A stretch of 18,489 nt of DNA from JBKPHS01 sp046729975 (GCA_046729975.1 JBKPHS010000046.1:1-18489), one strand, 5' to 3'. Numbered from the stretch's first letter, positions 1 through 7,243 are shown. Notes: generated by a model not told the origin, from the sequence alone. Made by a program: numbers and translations.

Positions 1-1
1 C

Positions 2-706
2 GACTACTCGGACGCGCGCCGCGGCGCCGACACGGAGGACCGGCTCGGCCCAGTTCGCGTGACGGCCGGCGGGCTGATGCCGCCGCGCCAGGTGCTCGTC
101 GGGACCTATGTCGCGTTCGGGATCGCCGTGGCGGCCGGCGCATACCTGATCGCGATCGCCGGCTGGGAGCTGCTAGCGATCGGGCTCGCGTCGATCCTCG
201 CAGGCGTTCTCTACACGGGCGGGCCGCGCCCCTACGGCTACGAGGGCCTCGGCGAGCTGTTCGTCTTCCTGTTCTTCGGCGTCGTCGCGGTCGTCGGCTC
301 GTACTTCGTGCAGACCGAGGAGCTGCGCTGGGAGGCGGTCGCGCTCGCGGTGCCGGTCGGCCTGCTCGCGTCGGCGATCCTCGTCGTCAACAACGTGCGC
401 GACGTCGAGACCGACCGCCGCGCGGGGAAGCGCACGCTCGCGGTCAGGCTCGGGGCCGAGCGCGCCCGGCGTCTGTTCGCGGCGATGGTCGCCGGAGCGT
501 TCGTCTCCCCGGTGGCGATCTGGCTCGCCGGCGGGCTCTCGGCCTGGTTGCTGCTGACACTGGCCGCGCTACCGCTCGTCCCGCCGCTCGTTCGCACCGT
601 CGCCACGCGCAGCGACGGCCCGTCCCTGAACGGCGCGCTCGCGGACACCGGCCGGCTGCTGGCGCTCTTCTCTTTGCTGCTGGCGCTCGGCGTGCTGTTG
701 TCGTGA
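2..706 (+). CDS. menA: 1,4-dihydroxy-2-naphthoate polyprenyltransferase MenA (5' end cut by window)
   Basis: MenA is an integral membrane UbiA-family prenyltransferase that attaches the polyprenyl tail to 1,4-dihydroxy-2-naphthoate in menaquinone synthesis. The frame is open from the first bases of the window, so the real start lies to the left. The GTG at 59 is internal. The fragment opens with DYSDARRGADTEDRLGP, which is the tail of the first Asp-rich prenyl-diphosphate/Mg motif plus the family's RxGAD and RLGP segments. The second Asp-rich motif is NNVRDVETDRRAGKRT, around fragment residues 130-144, with D134 and D138. Several hydrophobic segments fit the UbiA helical bundle (roughly residues 32-70, 86-100, 112-130, 160-200 and the C-terminus). 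The stop overlaps the menC start as GTGA, so the two genes are probably translationally coupled. MenA rather than UbiA is supported by the neighbouring menC, menD and menH. Confidence 0.93.
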   Translation, partial: DYSDARRGADTEDRLGPVRVTAGGLMPPRQVLVGTYVAFGIAVAAGAYLIAIAGWELLAIGLASILAGVLYTGGPRPYGYEGLGELFVFLFFGVVAVVGSYFVQTEELRWEAVALAVPVGLLASAILVVNNVRDVETDRRAGKRTLAVRLGAERARRLFAAMVAGAFVSPVAIWLAGGLSAWLLLTLAALPLVPPLVRTVATRSDGPSLNGALADTGRLLALFSLLLALGVLLS

Positions 707-1710
707 AGCGGACCGTGTACCGGCTGTCGCTCCCGTTCAAGGAGCCCTACGTCACCTCGGGGGGCGTCGCGACGGAGCGGGAGCTCGCCCTGCTGCGGCT
801 CGAGGACCCGGACGGCCTGGCCGGCTACGGCGAGGCGGCCCCGTTCGAGCCCTACGACGGGGTCTCGCTCGACCGCGTGGTCGCCACTCTCACGCGGCGC
901 GCGAAGGGCCGGCGGCCGGCGCAGGCGCGGGCGGCGGAGGAGCTTGCGAGGCTCGACCTCGAGGCCCGGCGGGAGGGCCGGCCGGTGGGCGAGCCGGGGG
1001 CGGAGACGATCCCTGTGAACATGACGCTCAGCGCGGGGCCCCCTGGGGAGGTGGCCGCCCAGGCGCGCGAGGGAGTGCGCGCCGGCTACTCCTGCTTCAA
1101 GCTCAAGGTCGGGCTCCCGGACGACGCCGAGCGCGTCGCGGCGGTGCGCGAGGCGATCGGCTCGTGGCCCGCCCTGCGGATCGACGCCAACGGCGGCTGG
1201 ACCGTCGACGAGGCGGTCGCGGCGATCCGCGGCCTGGAGCGATACGACCTCCAGTTCGTCGAGCAGCCCTGCCCGACGCTGGAGGAGCTCGCGGAGGTGC
1301 GGCAGCGGGTCTCGGCCCCCATCGCGGCGGACGAGCCGATCGCGACGGCGGACGATGTGCGGGCGGCGGTCGCCGCGGAGGCGTCCGATGTCGTGAACGT
1401 CAAGCTCGCCGCGAGCGGCGGCTTCATCGCGGCGCGCGAGGCGCTTCGCGCGGCCTCCGAAGCCGGCATCGCGGCGTTCCTGTCGAGCACTCTCGACGGG
1501 CCGTGGGGGATCGCCGCCGCGCTCCAGCTCGCGGGTGCCGAGCGGGTGCGTCTCGCCTGCGGGCTCGCCACGCTCGAGCTGTTCGACTCCGACCTCGCGC
1601 GCGCGCTGCCGCCGCCCGTCGACGGCGTGCTCGCGGTGCCGCAGGGCCCCGGCCTGGGCGTCAATCCCGACGAGGCGGCTCTCGAGCAGGTCCTCGTCGA
1701 GGAGGCATGA
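703..1710 (+). CDS. menC: o-succinylbenzoate synthase MenC
   Basis: This enolase-superfamily enzyme dehydrates SHCHC to o-succinylbenzoate in menaquinone synthesis. It has 335 aa, close to the E. coli enzyme. The barrel carries the expected residues: KLK at 133-135, D161 in DANGGWT, E187 in VEQP, D210 in AADEP, and K234 in VKLAASGG. The two lysines are the acid/base pair, and D161, E187 and D210 bind the metal. The N-terminal capping domain covers about residues 1-100. The GTG start at 703 overlaps the menA stop, and no other start nearby keeps the N-terminus (MKRTVYRLSLPFKEPY) intact. I see no clear Shine-Dalgarno sequence, which fits translational coupling to menA. The last 50 bases overlap the end of menH on the other strand. 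Some enolase-superfamily members also racemise N-acyl amino acids or dipeptides, but the men context makes OSBS the main call. Confidence 0.93.
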   Translation: MKRTVYRLSLPFKEPYVTSGGVATERELALLRLEDPDGLAGYGEAAPFEPYDGVSLDRVVATLTRRAKGRRPAQARAAEELARLDLEARREGRPVGEPGAETIPVNMTLSAGPPGEVAAQAREGVRAGYSCFKLKVGLPDDAERVAAVREAIGSWPALRIDANGGWTVDEAVAAIRGLERYDLQFVEQPCPTLEELAEVRQRVSAPIAADEPIATADDVRAAVAAEASDVVNVKLAASGGFIAAREALRAASEAGIAAFLSSTLDGPWGIAAALQLAGAERVRLACGLATLELFDSDLARALPPPVDGVLAVPQGPGLGVNPDEAALEQVLVEEA

Positions 1711-2407
1711 CGCTGGTCCGCAGGAAGGCGAGCAGCACCTCCGCGACGGCGTCGGGCGCCTCGAGCTGCGGCGCGTGCCCCGCTCCGGGGACGAGTCGCG
1801 CCTCGCCCCGCGGAACCGAGGCCGCGATCCGCTGGGCCGCGCGCGCGTAGCGACTGTCCCGCTCGCCCGCCACGGCGAGCAGCGGCATCTCGAGGATGCC
1901 GAGCGCGTCCCAGACCGGCGGGACGGCGCCCTGGCCGGCGGTCCGGAGCAGGCGCGCCAGGAGCCGCGGATCGTGGCTCAGGCGAGCCGGGCGCTGCGCC
2001 TCGACAAGCTCAGGCGCCTGCGTCGCGAACGGCGGCCGGCTCTCCCAGCGCGCGACCACCTCGCCGATCGAGCTCCGCTCCATCCACGCTGCCAGCTCGT
2101 CGTCGGCGGCGCGCCGCTCGGCGCGCTCGGGCTCGTCCTCGATCCCCGCGGACGCGCCAACGAGCACGAGGGCCGAGTAGCGGTCCGGATCCCGCAGGGC
2201 CGCGTGGAGCGCCAGCCGGCCGCCCATGGAGTAGCCGGCGAGGACCGCCCCGGGCGGGGCCGCGGCGCCGATCTCCTCGAGCCGCTCATCGAACGTCCAA
2301 CCTGCGAAGTCGAGGCACGCGCTCCGATAGCTTTGCGCCACTCGCTCGGCCACCGGCTGCCAGGCGTCACCGCGCTGCATGAACCCAGGGAGGAAGAGGA
2401 CCGTCAC
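1661..2407 (-). CDS. menH: SHCHC synthase MenH (alpha/beta hydrolase)
   Basis: MenH removes pyruvate from the MenD product SEPHCHC to give SHCHC. The protein is 248 aa (E. coli MenH is about 252). It begins VTVLFLPGFMQRGDAW, with LPGF forming the oxyanion region. The nucleophile elbow is GYSMGG (S60), the acid is D184 in AGERDS, and the base is H211 in GAGHAPQLEAP. The GTG start at 2407 is chosen because the fold's first strand begins there. The frame stays open upstream through the antisense of menD, but that extension is not protein-like. The next in-frame ATG would remove the LPGF segment. Orientation is the odd feature: it lies on the minus strand between menC and menD, overlaps menC by 50 bases at the 3' end, and starts 6 nt from the menD start. 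The function rests on the catalytic triad plus context; alone it could only be called an alpha/beta hydrolase. Confidence 0.85.
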   Translation of the reverse strand: MTVLFLPGFMQRGDAWQPVAERVAQSYRSACLDFAGWTFDERLEEIGAAAPPGAVLAGYSMGGRLALHAALRDPDRYSALVLVGASAGIEDEPERAERRAADDELAAWMERSSIGEVVARWESRPPFATQAPELVEAQRPARLSHDPRLLARLLRTAGQGAVPPVWDALGILEMPLLAVAGERDSRYARAAQRIAASVPRGEARLVPGAGHAPQLEAPDAVAEVLLAFLRTSVMPPRRGPAREPPRRD

Positions 2408-2413
2408 GGGCGC

Positions 2414-4135
2414 ATGATCCCGATCAACCGCACCTACGCGCCCATACAGGCATTCGCCGACGAGCTCGTGCGCTGCGGGGTCGAGCACGCTGTCACCTCC
2501 CCCGGCTCGCGCAACGCCCCGCTGATCCTGTCGCTGGCATCCCACCCGGGCCTGAGCGCCGTCTCGGTGCTCGACGAGCGCTCCGCGGGCTTCACCGCGC
2601 TCGGGATCGCCAAGGCGAGTGGCCGGCCCGTAGCGGTCACCTGCACCTCGGGCACCGCGGCGGCGAACCTGCTGCCCGCGGTCGTCGAGGCGCGCGAGTC
2701 GCGCGTGCCGCTGGTCGTGCTGACCGCGGATCGACCGCCCGAGCTGCGGGATGTCGGAGCCGGGCAGGCAATCGACCAGCTCAAGCTCTACGGCTCGTTC
2801 GTCAAGTGGTTCGCCGAGGTGGGCAACCTCGAGCCTGGACCGGAGAGCAACGCGCACCACCGCTCGCTCGCCTGCCGCGCCTTCTACACCGCCGCGGGCG
2901 GGCGGCCGGGGCCGGTCCACCTGAACTTCCCGCTCCGCGATCCGCTCGCCCCGGAGCCCGAGGACCTGGACGATGAGCCGTGGCGGGGCCGCCCGGATGG
3001 ACGGCCGTGGGTCGAGGTCCTCGAGACCGAGCCCGAGCCGAGCCGCACGATCGTCGAGGAGCTGGCCCGCGAGGTCGCTGGCGCGCCCCGGGGAGCGCTC
3101 GTCTGCGGTCCCTGGCTCGAGGACATCGCGGAGCCGGCGGCGCGGCTGGCCGCCGCAGCCGGCTGGCCGCTGCTGGCGGAGCCGACGTCCGGGCTGCGCT
3201 GTGGCGATCACGACCGCTCGCACGTGATCGCGCACTACGACGTGCTGCTGCGCAGCGAGCGCTTCGTGGGCGATCACCCCCTCGACCTCGCGCTCCGCAT
3301 CGGGGACACCCCGACCTCGAAGCCGCTGCGGGCCTTCCTGGCGGAGTCGCGGCAGATCGTCGTGGATCCGCACATGAGCTGGCACGAGCCGACACGCAGG
3401 GCCGAGCAGCTCGTCTCGGCGGACCCGGCCGCGCTCTGCGACCTCGTATCGGAGGCGCTCGAGCAGCGCCGCCCCCGAGCGCCGGATCCGGAGTGGCTCG
3501 GCTCCTGGCTCGCGGCGGACATCCTGATCCCGCCGGCGCTTGCACACACGCCCGACCCGTTCGAGCCGAAGGTGTACGCCGCGCTCGCCGAGCTGCTGCC
3601 GCAGGACGCGCTCGTCTGGGTCAGCTCGTCGATGCCGATCCGCGATGTCGAGACGTTCTTCCCGCAGACGGAGCGGAGGCTGCGCTTCCTCGCGAATCGC
3701 GGCGCGAACGGGATCGACGGCGTGGTCTCGTCGGCTCTGGGATCGGCGCTGGCAAGCGACCGGCGCTGCTTCCTGTTTACGGGCGAGCTCGCCCTCCTGC
3801 ACGACCTCGGCGGCCTCGTCGCGCTCGGTTCGAACGGAGCCGAGCTGACGATCGTCTGCGTGAACAACTCCGGCGGGCGCATCTTCGACTTCCTCCCGGT
3901 CGCCGAGCACGCCGATCCCGCGCTCTACGAGGAGCACGTGCTCACGCCGCGCGGCGTGGACCTCGAGCGGGCGGCGGCCCTCGCCGGTATCCCCCACACT
4001 CTCGCGGCGACGGCCGATGAGCTGCGCGACGCGATCGGACGACCGGGGCTCATCGAGGCGCGCGTCGATCACGAGCGCAACGTCGAGTTGCACCGCGAGG
4101 TGTTCGCCACGGTCGACCGCGCGCTAGGCGCTTAA
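2414..4135 (+). CDS. menD: SEPHCHC synthase MenD (ThDP-dependent)
   Basis: MenD condenses isochorismate with the succinic semialdehyde-ThDP adduct formed from 2-oxoglutarate, the first committed step of menaquinone synthesis. It is 573 aa, slightly longer than E. coli MenD (556). The N-terminal Pyr domain shows TSPGSRNAPL (28-37) and the cofactor-activating E55 in LDERSAGF. The C-terminal ThDP/Mg domain shows NRGANGIDG and VNNSGGRIF (N484, N485). The usual GDL of that motif reads GEL here (E458 in FTGELALLHD). The ATG at 2414 gives MIPINRTYAPIQAF, a normal MenD N-terminus. The frame is open further upstream but that stretch is antisense to menH. A purine run (GGAGGAAGAGGA, ending at 2400) precedes the start by 13 nt, a rather long spacing. 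The stop is 3 nt from that of the convergent RTX gene. Confidence 0.95.
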   Translation: MIPINRTYAPIQAFADELVRCGVEHAVTSPGSRNAPLILSLASHPGLSAVSVLDERSAGFTALGIAKASGRPVAVTCTSGTAAANLLPAVVEARESRVPLVVLTADRPPELRDVGAGQAIDQLKLYGSFVKWFAEVGNLEPGPESNAHHRSLACRAFYTAAGGRPGPVHLNFPLRDPLAPEPEDLDDEPWRGRPDGRPWVEVLETEPEPSRTIVEELAREVAGAPRGALVCGPWLEDIAEPAARLAAAAGWPLLAEPTSGLRCGDHDRSHVIAHYDVLLRSERFVGDHPLDLALRIGDTPTSKPLRAFLAESRQIVVDPHMSWHEPTRRAEQLVSADPAALCDLVSEALEQRRPRAPDPEWLGSWLAADILIPPALAHTPDPFEPKVYAALAELLPQDALVWVSSSMPIRDVETFFPQTERRLRFLANRGANGIDGVVSSALGSALASDRRCFLFTGELALLHDLGGLVALGSNGAELTIVCVNNSGGRIFDFLPVAEHADPALYEEHVLTPRGVDLERAAALAGIPHTLAATADELRDAIGRPGLIEARVDHERNVELHREVFATVDRALGA

Positions 4136-4138
4136 CGG

Positions 4139-5128
4139 CTATGCGTGACGGACGACGAGCTCGCAGTCGCCGCTGATACGGTCGGACCTGTCTGCGTCGA
4201 GCACGTCGCGTCCGGCGCCGCAGCGCACGCGGTCCCGGGTGCCGTCGCGCGTGTTGATCGTGTCGGGCCCGGAGCCCGCGCTGATGCGATCGCGGCCGGC
4301 GCCGGCGTTGATCCGGTCGCGTCCCGAGCCGCCGGTGATCCGGTCCGCGCCCGCCGCACCGAACAGCGAGTCGTTCCCCGATGTGCCGGACAGCACGTCG
4401 TTCCCGGCGGCCCCTGTGAGCGTGTCGGCGCCGATCCCTCCGTGGATCGTGTCGTCGCCCGTCTCGCCGAGCAGGTTGTCGCCGCCGGCTCCGCCATCGA
4501 GGCGGTCGTTCCCCGTGCCTCCTGCGACGCGGTCGTTCCCGCCGTCGCCGGCGAGACCGTCGTTCCCGGCTGCGCCCGACACGCGGTCGTCGTCGTCCCC
4601 GCCCGCCAGGGTGTCGGCGCCGTCACCGCCGGCGACCTTGTCGTTTCCCGCGCTGCCCGCCAGGTTGTCGTCACCGTCGTCACCGATTACGCCGTCGTTG
4701 CCCTCCCCGCCGTCGAGCGTGTCGTTGCCGAACGATCCCTGGAGCGTGTCGCTTCCCGAACCGCCGGCGACATTGTCATCGCCCGTGCCGGCCAACACGA
4801 CCTCGGCCCCGGGGCCACCATCGATCGTGTCGCTGCCCGGCCCGCCCGTGGGTGAGTCGTCACCGGGACCGCCACTCAGCCGGTCGTTCCCGTCCTCACC
4901 GATCAGGCGATCATCGCCCTCGTCGCCGGAGATGTCGTCGTCCCCAGCTCTTGCCACGACTCGATCATTTCCCGCCAGCATCGAGAACGTGTCGGGTCCG
5001 TCCGTACCGGCGCACTCGTCGTCGCCGATCGTCGGCTTGCACAGGTCGAGCGCCTGACCCACAGCCGCGGCGCTGACGAGCGCACCCGTCGCCAAGGCGG
5101 CTGCCAGGAGCGGAAGCACGCGTGCCAT
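4139..5128 (-). CDS. exported RTX-type calcium-binding repeat protein
   Basis: A protein of about 329 aa. It has an N-terminal signal peptide (MARVLPLLAAALATG... followed by AVGQA), then about 27 tandem nine-residue repeats of the GGxGxDxUx type, such as GGTGNDRLD and GGIGADTLT. A short C-terminal cap follows (TRDGTRDRVRCGAG ... RSDRISGDCE). In this fold (hemolysin-type repeats, a parallel beta-roll) each turn binds calcium between loops. Function is unknown; a structural, adhesive or surface role is likely but inferred. There are four cysteines, two just after the signal peptide and two in the cap, which could form disulfides at both ends. It has a Sec-type signal and no type I secretion genes nearby. 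Start: ATG at 5128, with a GTG immediately upstream at 5131 as the alternative; a GGAG sits very close to it. It follows menF by about 37 nt on the same strand, so co-transcription is possible. Confidence 0.8.
   Translation of the reverse strand: MARVLPLLAAALATGALVSAAAVGQALDLCKPTIGDDECAGTDGPDTFSMLAGNDRVVARAGDDDISGDEGDDRLIGEDGNDRLSGGPGDDSPTGGPGSDTIDGGPGAEVVLAGTGDDNVAGGSGSDTLQGSFGNDTLDGGEGNDGVIGDDGDDNLAGSAGNDKVAGGDGADTLAGGDDDDRVSGAAGNDGLAGDGGNDRVAGGTGNDRLDGGAGGDNLLGETGDDTIHGGIGADTLTGAAGNDVLSGTSGNDSLFGAAGADRITGGSGRDRINAGAGRDRISAGSGPDTINTRDGTRDRVRCGAGRDVLDADRSDRISGDCELVVRHA
4256..5002 (-). repeat. tandem 27-nt coding repeats (RTX nonapeptides)
   Basis: Degenerate 27-nt periodicity encodes roughly 27 calcium-binding nonapeptides with a core of G-G-x-G-N/D-D-x-L/I/V. 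The units differ at the DNA level, so this is an old, diverged array rather than a recent expansion. The periodic codon pattern keeps other frames open on both strands, producing long spurious ORFs opposite the gene. Confidence 0.85.
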
Positions 5129-5167
5129 CACTCCGATCGTATGACCAATCGGACAGCTGCGGAAGAC

Positions 5168-6610
5168 CTAAGCGAGCAGCGGCAGAAGCGCCTGCAGCTT
5201 CACCTCGGTCTCGGCGAGCTCGTCGGCCGGGACCGAGTCGCGCACGATGCCGTTGCCCGCGTAGAGGTGCGCCACCTCCCCGCGCACCAGCGCGCAGCGG
5301 ATCGCGACGCAGAACTCGCCGTCCTCGCTGAGGTCGGTCCAGCCGACCGTGCCGGCGTACCAGCCCCGGTCGAGCCCCTCGAGCTCGGGTATCAGGCGCG
5401 CGGCCCGCTCACGCGGCTCTCCGCCCACTGCGGGCGTCGGGTGGAGCAGCCCCGCAAGCTCCACGCATGGCACGGCGCGGGAGAGCTGCGCCCGGATGGG
5501 AGTCGCGAGGTGCTGCACGTTCTGCACCTTCACGAGTCCCGGCTCCTCGGCCGCCGCGACCCAGACGCTCACGGGCCGCAGGGCGCGCTCGATCCGGTGC
5601 GCGACGATCGCCTGCTCCTCCCGCTCCTTGGCGCCACGCACCAGCCGCTCGCCGAGATGGTCGTCCACGGCCGGGTCCGCGCTGCGTCCGATTGTGCCGG
5701 CCAGCGCGACAGTCTGCGCGCGGGCCCCGTCTCGGCGCACTAGCAGCTCGGGGCTCGCGCCAAGGAACGCGACCTCCGGCGTGCCGGCGAGGTAGCAGTA
5801 GCAGGAGGGAAAGGCCTCCCGCAGCGCCCCGTAGACGGGCGCGGGGTCGATCGCGGCAGCAGCATGCACGCGCACCTCGCGGGCGAGCACGACCTTGCTC
5901 AGCACGCCGGCGCGGATTCGATCGACGGCTCGCTCGACCGCGCCCTCGAAGTGCTCGGGCGGCATTGCCCCCGCCACCCGCGGGCGCGTAATCGGATCGG
6001 GGTCGAGCAGGGGCATCGAGACGGGCTCGAGTGAGTCCAGCCGGCGCTCGACTCTCTCGAGCAGGGCCTCGGCGGACTCGTCGCCGTCCACGACGAGGTT
6101 GGCGGTCAGCGCCACGGCGCCTGCGCGCCGTGCCAGGGAGACCTCGGGGAGCACGAGCTGCGCGGGCGCCAGCGAGCGCCAGGCAGGCGAGCCGCCGCCG
6201 TCGTCTGCGAATGCGAAGCCTCCGACCCACACCGGGCCAGACGCAGGCGGCGCGCCGCTCAGGTCTCCGATCAGCGCGCCTCGGCCGAGCGCGCGGCAGC
6301 TCTCCGCGACCTCGGCGAAGCGGTGGGTGCCGCGTGCCTCCACGCGCGCGGCCTCGCCGAGCCCCGCGACCGCGAACCCGTCGCGGTCCGGATGCTCGAA
6401 GCAGACGTAGCGGTCGTCCGGCCGTTTCGCGCGCAGCACGACCGCCGCGGGGTCCAGCTCCGGGTCCACGAACACGGTCTGACTCGCGATCGCACGCCGT
6501 CGCTCGCGGCGGGCGAGGCGCAGCGCGCCCTCCACGCGCTCGAGCAGCTCCGCCCGTGCACGGTCGTCGAGCCCCAGCGGCCCACGCCCCGTGCCTGTGC
6601 GGACCGCCAC
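5168..6610 (-). CDS. menF: isochorismate synthase MenF
   Basis: This enzyme converts chorismate to isochorismate, the entry step of menaquinone synthesis; product use by MenD is implied by the neighbouring cluster. It is 480 aa. The conserved chorismate-binding domain covers about residues 210-478. It shows K239 (the water-activating base, in LSKVVLAREV), E288 in GASPELL (the counterpart of the general acid), the LAGT turn at 303-306, HPTPAVGG at 390-397, GWYAGTVGW at 416-424, and the Mg-binding C-terminal helix ELAETEVK. The N-terminal 200 residues are the variable region. The GTG start at 6610 lies 7 nt after the ilvN stop, and no strong Shine-Dalgarno is visible, suggesting coupling to ilvN. 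EntC/DhbC-type siderophore isochorismate synthases share the motifs, but no siderophore genes are present and men genes are, so MenF is favoured. Confidence 0.9.
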   Translation of the reverse strand: MAVRTGTGRGPLGLDDRARAELLERVEGALRLARRERRRAIASQTVFVDPELDPAAVVLRAKRPDDRYVCFEHPDRDGFAVAGLGEAARVEARGTHRFAEVAESCRALGRGALIGDLSGAPPASGPVWVGGFAFADDGGGSPAWRSLAPAQLVLPEVSLARRAGAVALTANLVVDGDESAEALLERVERRLDSLEPVSMPLLDPDPITRPRVAGAMPPEHFEGAVERAVDRIRAGVLSKVVLAREVRVHAAAAIDPAPVYGALREAFPSCYCYLAGTPEVAFLGASPELLVRRDGARAQTVALAGTIGRSADPAVDDHLGERLVRGAKEREEQAIVAHRIERALRPVSVWVAAAEEPGLVKVQNVQHLATPIRAQLSRAVPCVELAGLLHPTPAVGGEPRERAARLIPELEGLDRGWYAGTVGWTDLSEDGEFCVAIRCALVRGEVAHLYAGNGIVRDSVPADELAETEVKLQALLPLLA

Positions 6611-6617
6611 GTTGGAT

Positions 6618-7175
6618 CTAGGTGGCCGAGCGCCCGCGCGAGACGGCGATCTCGCCCGTCCGGACCATCTCGATCAACCCGAAGGGGCGGATCATCCGCT
6701 CGAAGGCCTCGATCTTGTCGTCAGTGCCCGTGATCTCGACGGTCACCGAGCGCTTGGACACGTCGATCACCTTGCCCCGGAAGATGTTGGTGAACTGCAT
6801 GATCTCGGCGCGCGCGCCGCCGTCGGCCGAGATCTTGAACAGGGCCAGCTCGCGCGCGACGGTCTCGCCGGGCTCGAGGTCGCGGATCTTGATCACGTTG
6901 ACGAGCTTGTGGAGCTGCTTGGTCACCTGGTCGATCGGGTGGAGCGCGCCGTCGACCGTAAGCGTGATTCGCGAGATAGCCGCGTCATCGGTCGGCCCCA
7001 CGGCCAGCGTCTCGATGTTGAAGCCGCGCCTCGAGAACAACCCGGCAACCCGCGCCAGAACACCCGGCTTGTTCTCGACGAGGATCGAGAGAATGTGCCG
7101 CCGGCCGGTATGAATCCCGCCGCTGGCCTCGAGGTCCTCGAGGTTCAGAACCTCTTTTGTTCCTGGTTCACCCAT
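6618..7175 (-). CDS. ilvN: acetolactate synthase small (regulatory) subunit IlvN
   Basis: Regulatory subunit of acetohydroxyacid synthase. It activates the IlvB catalytic subunit and mediates feedback inhibition by valine. It is 185 aa. An ACT domain at about residues 26-100 starts RRHILSILVENKPGVLARVAGLFSRRGFNIETL. The C-terminal IlvN domain (about 105-180) includes ELALFKI and MVRTGEIAVSRG. The first 25 residues are a non-conserved extension. The ATG at 7175 is the first in-frame start after a repeat array that occupies the expected ribosome-binding region, so no Shine-Dalgarno is seen; translation may depend on coupling to ilvB or on the repeat structure. It follows ilvB after 68 nt and is followed by menF after 7 nt. 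Confidence 0.93.
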   Translation of the reverse strand: MGEPGTKEVLNLEDLEASGGIHTGRRHILSILVENKPGVLARVAGLFSRRGFNIETLAVGPTDDAAISRITLTVDGALHPIDQVTKQLHKLVNVIKIRDLEPGETVARELALFKISADGGARAEIMQFTNIFRGKVIDVSKRSVTVEITGTDDKIEAFERMIRPFGLIEMVRTGEIAVSRGRSAT

Positions 7176-7179
7176 CGCA

Positions 7180-7229
7180 AGTCGTCAGTCGTCAGTCGTC
7201 AGTCGTCAGTTCTGAAGTCTGACGACTGA
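7180..7229 (-). repeat. four-copy heptamer repeat with overlapping hairpin before ilvN
   Basis: Read on the plus strand, AGTCGTC occurs four times in direct succession at 7180-7207, followed by a partial fifth copy (AGT). A single complementary arm, CTGACGACTGA, lies at 7219-7229. It pairs perfectly over 11 bp with TCAGTCGTCAG at 7199-7209 (9-nt loop). The same 11-mer recurs at 7192-7202 and 7185-7195, so three alternative hairpins are possible. In the transcript of the minus strand, the array ends 4 nt before the ilvN ATG and no Shine-Dalgarno is present. It could be a terminator-like or attenuating structure, a member of a dispersed genomic repeat family, or a slippage-prone microsatellite. 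There is no U-tract after the stem. Confidence 0.85.
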
Positions 7230-7243
7230 TCACTGACGCCTGC

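Noticed and set aside
1535..2413. Upstream extension of menD to an 866-codon frame
   Set aside because: The extension reads antisense to menH and through the end of menC; it lacks family similarity, and MIPINRTYAPIQAF is a normal MenD N-terminus.
1661..4093. An 810-codon minus-strand frame covering all of menH and most of the antisense of menD
   Set aside because: Only the last 248 codons (menH) are protein-like. The rest mirrors menD codons in a GC-rich genome, while menD on the plus strand has full ThDP-enzyme motifs.
4124..4140. GCGC-TAG-GCGC inverted repeat at the menD end as a terminator
   Set aside because: Only a 4-bp stem with a 3-nt loop and no T-tract; expected by chance in such GC-rich DNA.
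4256..5002. Regularly spaced repeats as a possible CRISPR array
   Set aside because: The 27-nt units are degenerate, contiguous without spacers, in frame, and encode RTX nonapeptides.
4145..5057. Long plus-strand frames rich in Ser/Pro or Val/Ala opposite the RTX gene
   Set aside because: They arise from the 27-nt periodicity of the RTX repeats on the minus strand; their repetitive composition mirrors the array and has no start signal.
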